DNA of 64,000 nucleotides from positions 2,232,001 to 2,296,000 of the forward strand of contig NZ_CP046052.1 of NCBI RefSeq assembly GCF_004802635.2, given 5' to 3'. Shown here in pieces: positions 9,582-19,655 of the stretch (positions are counted from its first letter, which is position 1; every line of letters begins with the position of its first letter). The stretch comes from Methylocystis heyeri (GTDB taxonomy: Bacteria > Pseudomonadota > Alphaproteobacteria > Rhizobiales > Beijerinckiaceae). The notes under the pieces are model-generated. The model saw only the letters and a program-made list of their open reading frames with translations, did not search any database and was not told the DNA's origin. The translations under genes were made by a program, and so were the position numbers.

Positions 9582-9980
9582 TCAGCAGCGCCACACCCAA
9601 CCGGAAAAGCTATCCCATTGCCAGCATGAACCGCCGCCATATCCGCCCCCATAGCCGTAGGCGGGATAGCCGGAACCCGTAGCACCGGCGACTCCCGCAC
9701 CCAGAAGGCCAGCCGTCGCGCCGGCGACGCCAGCCGCAGCTCCAATCGCGGCGCCGGGAACGCCGTAGCCGTAGCCTCGGCGATAATAGCCGCCGTAACG
9801 TGGGTAATAGCTGCGGCTATGACCGCGATAGTAAACCTGTTCGACCGACGCGGCTGCTCCTTCGACGCTTGTTGGCCTCGCGGTGTTCATGGGACCAGCC
9901 AACACGCCGGTTGGCAGGACTGCGAGCCCGGTTACGCCGCATAATGTGGCGGCCAAGGTCAAATGCATTCTCTTGCGCAT
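9582..9980 (-). CDS. Glycine/tyrosine-rich exported protein
   Basis: A 132-residue protein with a clear Sec signal peptide (MRKRMHLTLAATLCGVTGLAV, cleavage likely after VLAG). The mature part has a Tyr/Arg-rich block (HSRSYYPRYGGYYRRGYGYG), a central Ala/Gly helix like a glycine-zipper membrane segment (AAIGAAAGVAGATAGLLGAG), and a Gly/Tyr tail ending in two cysteines around a Trp-rich motif (CWQWDSFSGWVWRC). Proteins of this composition are common, poorly characterised envelope proteins in Rhizobiales. The start could also be the second Met at 9968. Confidence 0.7.
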   Translation of the reverse strand: MRKRMHLTLAATLCGVTGLAVLPTGVLAGPMNTARPTSVEGAAASVEQVYYRGHSRSYYPRYGGYYRRGYGYGVPGAAIGAAAGVAGATAGLLGAGVAGATGSGYPAYGYGGGYGGGSCWQWDSFSGWVWRC

Positions 9981-10420
9981 TCGAATCTCCTCTTGGACAC
10001 ACAGGCCTTATTGCCTCCACGCGAGCGAGCCGTTCGCTGCTAGTTGGGTCCAACACGGATCAACTATGTGCACTTAAGAATTCGTCGAGGATCGGAATCT
10101 ACGCGAGGGCGCATGGCCGGCAATAATGGCGAGGAGCTGGCCAAAGCTTCCATGCTCCTTTATCGTGTAGAAGATTTCGAGATTGGACACTTCATCCCGA
10201 AGCCTACACTCCTCCAAGCCGATCAGCCTTGCGGGCTACGCCATCAACTGTCGCTGCGCCGGCAGGGCATCGGCGGCGAGCGACGACCAGATTCGGGCAC
10301 ACCAAAGTCTCAACTGTTGTCTTTGCAAAGACGGCGGTTCGCCCGTCGCAGATTTTGGCGGGCAAAGGCTTTACCGTGTCGCTCGATGAGTGAGCGACCT
10401 CTCCAGAAAGTGGGCCTCTA
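9981..10420. other. Intergenic region upstream of mgtA
   Basis: About 440 bases between two divergent genes. It should contain the promoter of mgtA and possibly a leader. I saw no conserved riboswitch core and no homologous reading frame; a 125-codon plus-strand frame here looks random. Confidence 0.4.
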
Positions 10421-13132
10421 ATGACTCTCGCCAACGCCGCCATCGACCAGATCCCCGCAGGTCTGGTTGTGCCTCGGTTCCTGTATTATTTCATCGCCGT
10501 ATATTTCGCCGCCTTTTTAACGCTGTGGCTCACGCATCGATTTCTGCTCTCGAAAAAATCCAGTGCGAAGTCTACATCCACGCCTGACGAAGCTGCTTGG
10601 TGGCTGAGGCCCCCTTCGAACCACGAGGCGGAATTAGCGATCGACGCAGCCGGCTTGACGAGCGCCGAGGCGCATTCGCGTCTTGCCAAATTTGGCCCCA
10701 ACCAGTTTCACGATCGCCAACAGCAGCCATTGCTTCTGCAATTTCTCTCCCGCTTCAAAAATCCTCTGGTCATTCTGCTGCTGGTCGCCAGTGCGATTTC
10801 AGCCCTCACCGGCGAAATCACCAACTTTCTGATTATCTCGACGATGGTGTTGCTTAGCGTGACGCTAGATTTCGTCCAGGAGTATCGCGCCGGAAAAGCA
10901 GCAGAGAGCCTAAGTCAGTCGGTATCGCTGCGGGCCACGGTGATCCGCGATGGCAAACCATTGGAAACGCAGGTCACCGATGTGGTTCCAGGCGACATCG
11001 CCGTGCTCTCCGCCGGCGATATGATCCCCGCGGATGGTTTGGTGCTGGAAGCGCGCGATTTGTTCGTCAAGCAGGCGCTCTTGACCGGTGAGCCCTATCC
11101 TGTCGAAAAGCGTCCCGGGGCGCTATCGGCTAATGCGACCGATCTCCAGGACGCCGCCAACGCAGTGTTCATGGGTACAAGCGTCATCAGCGGCTGCGCC
11201 AAAATGCGCGTGGTGAAAACCGGCGCCGGTACGGCGATCGGGGCGATTGCGGACAGCATTAGCCGCCGACCGCCGCCAACCGCCTTCGAAATCGGCACGC
11301 ACCGCTTCGGCCTGCTCATCATGCGCCTCACGATCTTGTTGGTTCTGTTCGTGCTGCTGGTTAATGCTCTCCTGCATAAGCCTTGGCTTGAATCGTTTCT
11401 ATTTGCCGTCGCGCTCGCGGTAGGGCTTACCCCGGAACTATTGCCAATGGTGGTGTCCGTCACCTTGTCGCGGGGCGCGCTGCACATGGCGAGGAAACGT
11501 GTCATCGTCAAACGCTTGGCCTCCATCCAAAACCTTGGATCGATGGACGTCCTTTGTACGGACAAGACCGGCACGTTGACCGAGGCGAAGATAAAGCTCG
11601 AACAGCATGTGGACGCGGAAGGGAAGCCGAGCGACCGCGTTCTCGAGCTCGTCTATCTCAACAGCTTTTTCGAGACCGGCCTGAAAAGCCCGCTCGACGA
11701 CGCAATCCTCGCGCACCAAAACATCGACGTGAGCGCCTGGAAGAAAATCGACGAAGTTCCCTTCGACTTCGAACGGCGGCGCGTGTCCGTTCTAATTGAG
11801 AAGGGTGACGACCGTTTATTGGTAGTCAAGGGCGCGTCCGAGGAAATCGTGGCTCTTTGTAACCGGTATGAAGAACAGGGCAACAAGAGCCAGCCTCCTC
11901 TCGATGCTGGCGCACGTGAACGGATACAGGGACAGCGCATCGCACTCGAAAGAGAAGGCTTTCGCCTGTTGGGCATCGCGTGGCGCCGAGTTCCAAAGGA
12001 TCATCCCCATGCCGTCGTCGGCGACGAGGCGGAATTAGTTTTCGCGGGTTTCGCGGGGTTTCTCGATCCGCCTAAGGAAAGCGCTGGAGCGGCGCTTGCA
12101 GCGCTCGCCGAAAGCGGCGTAGCGGTAAAGATTGTCACCGGCGATAGCGAGTTGGTCACCCAACACGTCTGCGCAATTTTGAATATTCCCGTGAGCGGAG
12201 TTCTGACGGGGAAAGAAATCGGTGAGATGGACGACTCCGCCTTGCGAGTCAGGGTGGAACAAGCCAATCTGTTTTGCCGAGTTAACCCATCGCAGAAAGA
12301 TCGGGTGATCCTCGCGCTTAAGGCTCGGGGTCATGTCGTTGGGTATCTGGGCGACGGAATCAACGATGCGCCGTCCTTACACTCGGCCGACGTAGGCCTA
12401 TCAGTCGACTCAGCTGTCGACGTCGCCAAGGAGGCTGCTGATATGATCCTCATGGATCAGGATCTGCATGTCCTCCACGACGGTGTGCTGGAAGGTCGCC
12501 GCACCTTCGCGAATATTATGAAATACATCATGATGGGGACCAGCTCCAACTTCGGCAATATGTTCAGCATGGCCGGAGCTGCCTTGTTCCTCCCCTTCCT
12601 GCCCATGCTGCCAACACAGATCCTGCTCAACAATATCCTCTATGACATTTCCGAAGTTCCGATCCCTCTGGACGAAGTGGATCCCGAGGATGTACGTATT
12701 CCGCAGGTCTTGGACATGAGCTTTATCCGAAATTTCATGCTCGTCATTGGGCCGATCAGTTCCGTGTTCGACTTTTTGACCTTCTATGTCATGCTGGTCG
12801 TGCTGAAGGCCGATGAGGCGCTGTTTCAGACCGGCTGGTTCGTCGAATCGCTGTCCACTCAGGTTTTAGTGATCTTCATTATTCGCACGCGCGGCAATCC
12901 TTTCAAAAGCCGTGCGCATCCAGTCCTGGTCGCGACATCCCTAGCCATAGCGACGATCGGTGCGGTTATGCCGTTTACGCCTCTGGGTCCGTATTTCGGT
13001 TTTGTCCCGCTACCCAGTCGATTTTATTTCATCCTGGCAGCGATGGTCATCGCCTATCTGCTAATTGTCGAGATTGCAAAGAAAGGCTTTTACCGCTGGG
13101 TTGGAGGAAGCAGCGCTTCGAAAGCGCATTGA
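10421..13132 (+). CDS. mgtA: Magnesium-translocating P-type ATPase (MgtA/MgtB type)
   Basis: A 903-residue P3-type ATPase of normal length that imports Mg2+ across the inner membrane at the expense of ATP. Visible parts: N-terminal cytoplasmic region, helix pair at about 113-150, actuator domain with LTGEP (221-225; TGEP rather than the more common TGES, as in the MgtA family), GLTPELLPM in transmembrane helix 4, phosphorylation motif DKTGTLT with Asp381, the nucleotide-binding domain (KGASEE), the hinge GDGINDAP (644-651), and a C-terminal helix bundle including the MgtA-type NNILYDISEVPIPLDEVDPE stretch. It stands alone; the start at 10421 leads straight into a membrane-associated segment, though the ribosome-binding site is weak. 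Confidence 0.95.
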   Translation: MTLANAAIDQIPAGLVVPRFLYYFIAVYFAAFLTLWLTHRFLLSKKSSAKSTSTPDEAAWWLRPPSNHEAELAIDAAGLTSAEAHSRLAKFGPNQFHDRQQQPLLLQFLSRFKNPLVILLLVASAISALTGEITNFLIISTMVLLSVTLDFVQEYRAGKAAESLSQSVSLRATVIRDGKPLETQVTDVVPGDIAVLSAGDMIPADGLVLEARDLFVKQALLTGEPYPVEKRPGALSANATDLQDAANAVFMGTSVISGCAKMRVVKTGAGTAIGAIADSISRRPPPTAFEIGTHRFGLLIMRLTILLVLFVLLVNALLHKPWLESFLFAVALAVGLTPELLPMVVSVTLSRGALHMARKRVIVKRLASIQNLGSMDVLCTDKTGTLTEAKIKLEQHVDAEGKPSDRVLELVYLNSFFETGLKSPLDDAILAHQNIDVSAWKKIDEVPFDFERRRVSVLIEKGDDRLLVVKGASEEIVALCNRYEEQGNKSQPPLDAGARERIQGQRIALEREGFRLLGIAWRRVPKDHPHAVVGDEAELVFAGFAGFLDPPKESAGAALAALAESGVAVKIVTGDSELVTQHVCAILNIPVSGVLTGKEIGEMDDSALRVRVEQANLFCRVNPSQKDRVILALKARGHVVGYLGDGINDAPSLHSADVGLSVDSAVDVAKEAADMILMDQDLHVLHDGVLEGRRTFANIMKYIMMGTSSNFGNMFSMAGAALFLPFLPMLPTQILLNNILYDISEVPIPLDEVDPEDVRIPQVLDMSFIRNFMLVIGPISSVFDFLTFYVMLVVLKADEALFQTGWFVESLSTQVLVIFIIRTRGNPFKSRAHPVLVATSLAIATIGAVMPFTPLGPYFGFVPLPSRFYFILAAMVIAYLLIVEIAKKGFYRWVGGSSASKAH

Positions 13133-13255
13133 GTTGGTCCGACTTCAACGCTCGCTTCCACTGAGCCGTCGCGGGAAAACCTATACGTAAAGAGCTAAAA
13201 CGAGGCACGCGATTAGCTCCGTATAGAGCTTCGTGTGGCTTGAAAGAATACGAAC

Positions 13256-13846
13256 ATGGATCAAAGCGGAATGCGCACGGCTGTAACCGCCGGCAATCGA
13301 GAGAGGATGCATCGAATGTCGCGAGGAACCTTTCTAATCATCATCTCGGCAATGATTGCGGGGGCGATCGGATTTGGAATAGCCATATATGCGGTACCGC
13401 TCGACGAGATCGCCCAATTCCGAGCTCTCGTTAACGCCGGGCTCGGCGGCAGCTCTACGACCAATCACCCAGATAAGGGCAATACCGAGGTTGAACATCC
13501 GACAGCACAGCCGTCGAAGCAGTCGACCGAATTCGAATCATTCTCCCGAGGACGGGGAGATGCAAAATCAAATTGTAATGCGAACAACGCGAACTGCGGG
13601 GGCGGGTCTCCCGCCGAGACAGCTACCCCAAATGACATTCCTGACCGCGATGGCGCCACCCACGATAGTTCGCCAAGTGAAAAGCGTGGGACCCAGCAAG
13701 TTCCAATTCCGGAAAAGGAGCCCCGAAGTCTCCCGTCTTTGTCGCCCAACGCAGGGAGCGAGAACGCGCATGTAGCGCCGGGAGATCATTCAAAGCGGCC
13801 CGCGAAGAAAGCGAAGATCAAAAGTGCGCCTTCAGGCAATCCCTGA
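13256..13846 (+). CDS. Hypothetical membrane-anchored protein with disordered tail
   Basis: A 196-residue product with one hydrophobic helix near the N-terminus (FLIIISAMIAGAIGFGIAIY) and then a long polar, low-complexity region rich in Ser, Pro, Asn and Glu, with three cysteines in a short stretch (NCNANNANCGGG). The end is basic (KRPAKKAKIKSA). This suggests a membrane anchor with a flexible periplasmic tail. An alternative start at 13316 has a better ribosome-binding site (GAGAGGA) and would remove 20 residues before the helix. No family was recognised. Confidence 0.55.
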   Translation: MDQSGMRTAVTAGNRERMHRMSRGTFLIIISAMIAGAIGFGIAIYAVPLDEIAQFRALVNAGLGGSSTTNHPDKGNTEVEHPTAQPSKQSTEFESFSRGRGDAKSNCNANNANCGGGSPAETATPNDIPDRDGATHDSSPSEKRGTQQVPIPEKEPRSLPSLSPNAGSENAHVAPGDHSKRPAKKAKIKSAPSGNP

Positions 13847-14133
13847 AATTTGAAGGAATGTCGTGACCCGTACACGCCATGGTGGCCGTCCCTATCGCAA
13901 ATTCAATCCGACTTGCGTGCGGGGCCTTGCACCGCCTGCCCCCTGGGCGGAGCTCTGGATTGGGGGGCGGGCAAGGGTACGCCCCGGCCTTTGCTGCAAC
14001 GACCCGGGATGCCGTTCGAGGCGTTCCACGCTGCCACGTTCCTCGAAACGTAGACGACGATCGGCGGCCCAGCGTCGCCTGAGGGGCGGTCGTCTCGCAG
14101 ATCTCCGCGAGCCCCAGCTCCACGAATGAGCTC
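13847..14133. other. GC-rich intergenic region
   Basis: Nearly 290 bases open in several frames at once because of high GC content. None of the frames has a convincing ribosome-binding site or a protein signature, so I do not call a gene. Its sequence style differs from neighbouring intergenic DNA and it may be a dispersed repeat. Confidence 0.3.
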
Positions 14134-17100
14134 TCAAGCTTTCGAGGCGGCCGCGAGCGCTAATCTCGCTAGCTCCGGAATCGATTTCGCCCCCATCCTC
14201 TTCATGATGGTAGCACGATGATTTTCTACGGTGCGTTGGCTAATGCCAAGATCGACGGCGATATTCTTGCTCGGGTGCCCAGCGAGAACCAAATCCATGA
14301 TCTGACGCTGTCGCGCAGTCAGACCAGCCACGTGAGCGGCTGCATTCTCTTGCCATTCCGTCAACTTGTTCGCATCTCGTGCGTGTTCGACCGCGCGCGT
14401 GATGCAGGCGATGAGGTCGTCGCGGCTGATCGGCTTCTCGATGAAATCTAACGCACCCGCTTTCATTGCCTCGACAGCCGTCGTCACGTCGGCCGTGCCG
14501 GTGATCACAATGACTGGCAAATGTACTCCGCCTTGCTTTAGCCGTTGCAACAAGTCGAGACCATTCATTCCAGGAAGATAGGCGTCGAGGAGCAGACAAC
14601 CATCTCGTCCCGCTCGATACTCTCCGAGAAAGCCCTCGCAGGATTCGAAATCCTCGACCACCCATCCATTATCCTCGAGCACGTCCCGCAGCGTCTCTCG
14701 AAGGTGCGCGTTGTCGTCAACGACGAAGATGACGGGCGGCTCTCGGTCCTTGGTCGCTTCGCTTGCGTCCGGCCGGAGCACGGGGGCCGGCTCCGGGAAG
14801 GCGGCATGTGCGAGGAGCTGCTGAACGACTTTCGTCAACTCGGCTGAGTTCACAGGCTTTGTAAGCAGAACACAATCCTGAGGTGCGATCTTTCTCAAAG
14901 CGTTGGTTGATATATCGCCGGTTAGAATAATGATCGGAGTCTGGCGTTTCATTTGATTTCGAAGTGTTCTGGCGGCCTCCAGCCCGTCCATGCCGCCCGG
15001 AAGATTGTAGTCCGCGAGAATGAGATCAGGCCTGAAGTCTTCGTGCACAACGAGGTCGAGCGCCACTATTCCATCTGGCGCCGTTATTGTGCGATAGCCC
15101 TCCTCTTCGAGGAGAAGCTTGAGGAGGCTGCAAACTTCCGGATCGTCCTCGATTACCAGTACCCCACCTGTGCAAGGAGTGCCCTGATCTACTTCGAAAA
15201 TCTTGCCTGGAATATCCGGTTTCGGGAGCGGTGCGGATTCACTTTTTGGGACTGCAACCTCAATAGCGAAGACTGAGCCCTTCCCGAGTTTAGAGGTGAC
15301 GTGGACTGGATGGCCCAGTAGGCTAGCCAGTCGCTGCACGATGGAAAGACCCAGCCCAAGTCCCCGTTTGCGCTCGCGGGCGGCATTGTCGATCTGATGA
15401 TACTCGTCGAAGATGGCGTGAAGCTCGCCGTCGGGGATTCCGATCCCAGTGTCCCAGATCTCGATGCTCAGCATTCCCTTCCGCCGACGGCAACCGAGCA
15501 ATATTTTGCCCTCCCGGGTGTATTTTAGAGCGTTGGACAACAGGTTTCGGATCATCTGCTCGAGCAGTTTCGGATCGCTGCATATCGAAAGTCCGCAGGC
15601 CACCACCCGGAAGGAGAGCCCCTGCGCATGCGCGTGATAGCTGAACTCTCCCTTCAACCGTTCGAGAAGATCGCCGATCGAAAAGCAAACGATTTCAGGC
15701 CGCACCGTGCCGGCCTCGATTTGGTTGATGTCGAGCAACGCGTTCAACATACCGGACATGGCGTCCAACGTTTCGCCGAAGCGCCCGACTAGCTTCATTG
15801 CTTTCTCTCCCTCGACGGCCTTAGCCAATAGGCCATGAAGCAATACGAGTGATTGTAGCGGCTGACGAAGATCATGGCTTGCAGCGGCGAGAAAGCGCGA
15901 TTTCGCCATATTGGCCTGTTGCGCCTGAAACTTTGCAGCTTCCAGCGCTTGCTGGGCGTGGTGTGTCGCGCTTACATCGGTAAAGGTGACAACCACGCCT
16001 TCGACAAGTTCATCCTGGGCGCGATAAAGCATGATCCGGCGGCTATACCAGGAGCCGGTCTGAGCTTTGATTTCTCGCTCAATCGGCACGTGGTTTTGCA
16101 TCACCGATCGTGCGTCCTCAAGAAGCGTATCATCCACCGCCAGAGAGCGCAGGTCCGCCAACGGCCGCCCAACGTCGCTGGGGATGACGCTGAACAGCAG
16201 CTTGGTGGTCGGCGTGAAGAAGCGGATATTGAGATTGGCGTCGAGGAAGAGCGTCGCGACATCGGTGCTGTAGAGAACGTTTTGCAGATCGTTGGATAAT
16301 ATGCGCTGCCGCTCCAATGTTTCTTGCAGCTGAGCGTTGAGGGCGGTCAACTCCTCGTTAAGCGATTGCAATTCCTCTTTCGAGGTCAGCAGCTCCTCGT
16401 TCGTAGATTGCAATTCCTCATTGACGGATAACGCCTCCTCGTTGGTTGTCTTCTGCTCGTCGCTGGAAATCTCCAGATTGTGAATCGCGCCCTGAAGCTC
16501 GATTTTCGTAGCCTCGAGTTCTTGCTCGAGTTCGGCGACCCGTGAAACTTCTCCGGAAAGCGCTTGCTGACCTCGCCTACGAGCGGGCTCCGGGTGGTCG
16601 ATGAAGCAAACCAGCAGCAGCTCTTCCCCTTCGTTCACAACCGGCTGCACGGCGATACTGAATGAAATTGCGTCGCCGTTTCGTTTCATGTTCACGCCGG
16701 CGACGACGATGCGTCTATTCTCCTGACCTGCCCGTTGAAGCGCCGCCCTGAGCTTGGTCCGCAAGCCCTCGCGCGCCATCATGACCAGGTTTTGAACGGG
16801 ATGACCGGGCGCGACTTTCAGATAGCTATCCGTCGGCCCCAGAAAATAGAGACACTCATACTTGCGATTGATCAGCACAGCCGCCGGCGCGTAGGTCTCC
16901 ATGACTAACCGTCGGCAAAGGTCGGCTAGGGCCGCCGGGCGCAACCCTTTCTGTTCCTGATCCTGACGCCGGGGCGGCCCGGCTGCATAGGCGGGGCTTA
17001 TCAAAGCGCTGAGCTCGCCCGGTCTGCTCCGACCTACACGCCGATAGATGCGGTCCACTTTGGAGATCGGCTCGAAGCGACCGTCGACATTACCAATCGT

Positions 17101-18522
17101 CTCGGCGCCGCCGAGGAGAACGACGCCCCCATCCCGCAAGGCGAAATGGAGCAGGGCGATCACCTTATCCTGCGCCTCGGGGCGCAAATAGATCAGAAGA
17201 TTGCGGCATGAAACGAGATCGAGACGGGAAAAGGGGGGATCGGTGACTAAATCCTGAACCGTGAAAACCACCGTTGAGCGCAGCTCAGGCGTCACCCGGT
17301 AACAATGATCCTCTTTGGTGAAGAAGCGGGCGAGGCGCTCCGCCGACACGTCTTTTTCGATGGATTCCGGGTAGACGCCTTCGCGCGCGCGGGCGACGGC
17401 ATCGGGGTCGATATCCGAGGCGAAGATCTGAAGCTTGAGGCTACGGTTTTCTGCAGCGATCTGCTCGAGGAACAGCATGGCGAGGGAATAGGTTTCTTCG
17501 CCCGTGCTACAACCTGCAACCCATATGCGAATGTTTCGATCGGGCGCGTGATTCCTGACAATATCGGGGATGATCTTCTCGGCCACCAACGCGAAGGTCC
17601 GAGGGTCGCGAAAGAAACTGGTCACATGGATGAGCAAGTCCTTTGCGAGAAGGTCAAGCTCCCTGGCGTCGCTACGGAGTAAGTCAAGGTAGCGGCTCAT
17701 GTCGGGAGCCCCACCCATCCCCATCCGCCGCTCGATTCGGCGCTTCAGCGTGCCTGGCTTGTAAAGCGTGAAATCGTGGGAGGTCTTTGTGCGCAGAAGG
17801 TCGACGATCTGTGGAAGACAATCTTCCGGTCCCGCTCGCGGATCTCCGGAATGCTTGTCTGAACCAACCATCTGTTGGTCATAGGTGACGAGCGCCGCTC
17901 CGATTTTTGCCACTGGCAGTACAAAGTCCACGGCGCCGGTCATGATCGCACTGCGCGGCATCCCGTCAAATGCCGCCTCGTCCGGATCTTGCACGATGAC
18001 CAGGCCACGATTTTCCTTGATGGTTTTCAGCCCCAGGCTGCCGTCGGTTCCAGTTCCCGAGAGGATCACGCAGACGGCGCGTGGACCGAAGTTCGTGGCC
18101 AGTGTATGCAATAGAAAGTCGAAGGGAAGGCGCGCGCCGTGACGCGCAAGCGGCTGCGAGAGCCGCAGCGCACCCTCGTCCACAGACAGATACGTCCCTG
18201 GAGGGATCACATAGAAGTGATCGGGCTCAATCGGCATGCCGTCCATCGCCTGCACGACGGTCATCGACGTGTGCCCCGAGAGCAGTTCGACCATCATGCT
18301 TTCGTGGGTGGGATCGAGATGCTGAATCAGGATGAACGCCATGCGATCGGTGGCGGGGAGGCTGCCTAGAAGCTTCTTGCAGGCGTCAAGGCCCCCCGCC
18401 GACGCACCGATCCCGACGACCAGAATTTCATCGCGTTCGCGGTCGGACCCTGGCGCCGAAAAGATGTGTGTCTTCGGTTGTGGTAGAGGCTTCATGGTTT
18501 CCTGCGGATGGCCTTCCGGCAT
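14134..18522 (-). CDS. CheB-CheR-PAS-histidine kinase-REC-REC-LuxR fusion protein
   Basis: A giant 1462-residue one-protein signalling system (using the ATG at 18522 with AGAGGGG upstream; 18495 is equally possible, and the frame is open to 18708). Domains in order: CheB methylesterase (33-225; Ser41, His68, Asp160), CheR methyltransferase (243-498; SAM motif WVAGCSTGEE), a coiled coil with repeated NEELQS heptads (about 660-740), PAS (743-853), HisKA with His883, HATPase (978-1093; NLLSNALK, GLGLGLSIV), a receiver with Asp1171, a second receiver with Asp1313, and a LuxR/FixJ HTH (1397-1458). No transmembrane helix was seen, so it is probably cytoplasmic. It could couple methylation-type input to autophosphorylation and DNA binding. 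It is a paralogue of the partial gene at the left edge. Confidence 0.93.
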   Translation of the reverse strand: MPEGHPQETMKPLPQPKTHIFSAPGSDRERDEILVVGIGASAGGLDACKKLLGSLPATDRMAFILIQHLDPTHESMMVELLSGHTSMTVVQAMDGMPIEPDHFYVIPPGTYLSVDEGALRLSQPLARHGARLPFDFLLHTLATNFGPRAVCVILSGTGTDGSLGLKTIKENRGLVIVQDPDEAAFDGMPRSAIMTGAVDFVLPVAKIGAALVTYDQQMVGSDKHSGDPRAGPEDCLPQIVDLLRTKTSHDFTLYKPGTLKRRIERRMGMGGAPDMSRYLDLLRSDARELDLLAKDLLIHVTSFFRDPRTFALVAEKIIPDIVRNHAPDRNIRIWVAGCSTGEETYSLAMLFLEQIAAENRSLKLQIFASDIDPDAVARAREGVYPESIEKDVSAERLARFFTKEDHCYRVTPELRSTVVFTVQDLVTDPPFSRLDLVSCRNLLIYLRPEAQDKVIALLHFALRDGGVVLLGGAETIGNVDGRFEPISKVDRIYRRVGRSRPGELSALISPAYAAGPPRRQDQEQKGLRPAALADLCRRLVMETYAPAAVLINRKYECLYFLGPTDSYLKVAPGHPVQNLVMMAREGLRTKLRAALQRAGQENRRIVVAGVNMKRNGDAISFSIAVQPVVNEGEELLLVCFIDHPEPARRRGQQALSGEVSRVAELEQELEATKIELQGAIHNLEISSDEQKTTNEEALSVNEELQSTNEELLTSKEELQSLNEELTALNAQLQETLERQRILSNDLQNVLYSTDVATLFLDANLNIRFFTPTTKLLFSVIPSDVGRPLADLRSLAVDDTLLEDARSVMQNHVPIEREIKAQTGSWYSRRIMLYRAQDELVEGVVVTFTDVSATHHAQQALEAAKFQAQQANMAKSRFLAAASHDLRQPLQSLVLLHGLLAKAVEGEKAMKLVGRFGETLDAMSGMLNALLDINQIEAGTVRPEIVCFSIGDLLERLKGEFSYHAHAQGLSFRVVACGLSICSDPKLLEQMIRNLLSNALKYTREGKILLGCRRRKGMLSIEIWDTGIGIPDGELHAIFDEYHQIDNAARERKRGLGLGLSIVQRLASLLGHPVHVTSKLGKGSVFAIEVAVPKSESAPLPKPDIPGKIFEVDQGTPCTGGVLVIEDDPEVCSLLKLLLEEEGYRTITAPDGIVALDLVVHEDFRPDLILADYNLPGGMDGLEAARTLRNQMKRQTPIIILTGDISTNALRKIAPQDCVLLTKPVNSAELTKVVQQLLAHAAFPEPAPVLRPDASEATKDREPPVIFVVDDNAHLRETLRDVLEDNGWVVEDFESCEGFLGEYRAGRDGCLLLDAYLPGMNGLDLLQRLKQGGVHLPVIVITGTADVTTAVEAMKAGALDFIEKPISRDDLIACITRAVEHARDANKLTEWQENAAAHVAGLTARQRQIMDLVLAGHPSKNIAVDLGISQRTVENHRATIMKRMGAKSIPELARLALAAASKA

Positions 18523-18833
18523 TCGCCCCTCTGACTTTACCCCACGAAATAGCTGCGTATGCCTATCATGCCTCATCCTTCGGGTCGACTTTGCACGTCT
18601 GGCGCGTCCATTGAAGCAGGTTGGCGATCGCTGAAATCGTCGTTGGCTCCAAGTGGCCGGACTGCCGGGCGATAGTCTGAGTAGCTTCCGTTCCTTCTTT
18701 TGGCCCAAGATCTCTGGCTATCGTAGAGACTTAGTACATTGCGATCTCGCCACTGAAGCCCTGTGCTCGCACCATCGAGCGGCTACGACGCCAAGCCGAG
18801 TCTTCTCCATCGCACACCCGTGGAACTTCAGCT

Positions 18834-19101
18834 ATGCACCAGACCCATAACACATTATCCGAAAACATTCGGGCCAATCCGTTGAACTCCTCAATAGGCA
18901 TCTGGCGGCGGCAATGGATCTGCACGCTCAGGTGAAGCAGGCGCATTCGCTGTTTCTCGAACCCTCGCGGGATTCGGCCAATCGCTACCGAATCCCATCA
19001 ATCTGGCAAGCACCTTTGGAGATGCGGACACGACGGACGTCTTTACCGAAATCTCCCGTCGCGTCGACCCGCAGCTTTGGTTCGTCGAATCTCATTTGGC
19101 G
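18834..19101 (+). pseudogene. dps: dps remnant (DNA-binding ferritin-like protein)
   Basis: Three short stretches in three frames together match Dps. The ATG at 18834 gives MHQTHNTLSENIRA; from 18881 a second frame gives VELLNRHLAAAMDLHAQVKQAH, the start of Dps helix A with the ferroxidase-site His; from about 19000 a third frame gives FGDADTTDVFTEISRRVDPQ and LWFVESHL, the family's C-terminal helix. About 230 bases of the middle are missing and two frameshifts are present, so it cannot make a functional iron-storage/DNA-protection dodecamer. Confidence 0.78.
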
Positions 19102-19292
19102 CCGAAACAAATGAAGGATCACCCCTGGCCTCGAACGTCACCCGTAAGCGGCTCGACCGGCTCAATGCAGGAATCTCTTGAAATGCACGTTGCCGCTCCT
19201 GTTTTTCCATTAATTGTGTCCGGCGGCCCACCGTTGAAGATAAGCGATTGCAGTAATGGTCAACGAAGGCGGAGCGGGAGGCGAGGCGACCT

Positions 19293-19655
19293 ATGAAAGG
19301 ACTCCGTATCCTCCTCGTCGAGGATAACCACATGCTCGGCGAACTGCTTGCTGAGATGCTCGAAACGATGGGCCACGAGGTGTGCGGCATTGAAAGGACC
19401 GAAGCGGACGCAGTGGCTGCCGCCTTTCACTGCAAACCAGAACTGATGATTGTTGATTCATCGCTTCGCGTCGGAAGCGGCATCTCGGCAGTGGATCAAA
19501 TATGCGACGTCGGATTTATCCCTCACTTCTTTGTCAGCGGGGATATTTCAAGAATCAAGGCGTCCAGGCCAGCCGCCGTTGCGGTTCAAAAGCCGTTCTG
19601 CGAAGTCGACCTCATATACGCCATTCAGCGTGTGCTCGAACGCTCAGCAACATGA
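19293..19655 (+). CDS. Single-domain response regulator (receiver only)
   Basis: A 120-residue CheY-like receiver. The acidic pair Glu10/Asp11 (VEDNHM), phospho-acceptor Asp55 (LMIVDSSL), Ser82 in the switch position and Lys100-Pro101 are all present. There is no output domain, so it probably works as a phospho-relay or by protein binding, perhaps with the large hybrid kinases nearby. GGAGG precedes the start at a slightly longer distance than usual (GGGAGGCGAGGCGACCTATG). Confidence 0.88.
   Translation: MKGLRILLVEDNHMLGELLAEMLETMGHEVCGIERTEADAVAAAFHCKPELMIVDSSLRVGSGISAVDQICDVGFIPHFFVSGDISRIKASRPAAVAVQKPFCEVDLIYAIQRVLERSAT

Noticed and set aside
10044-10421. A 125-codon frame just before mgtA
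   Set aside because: No ribosome-binding site and composition typical of non-coding DNA; probably leader or promoter region.
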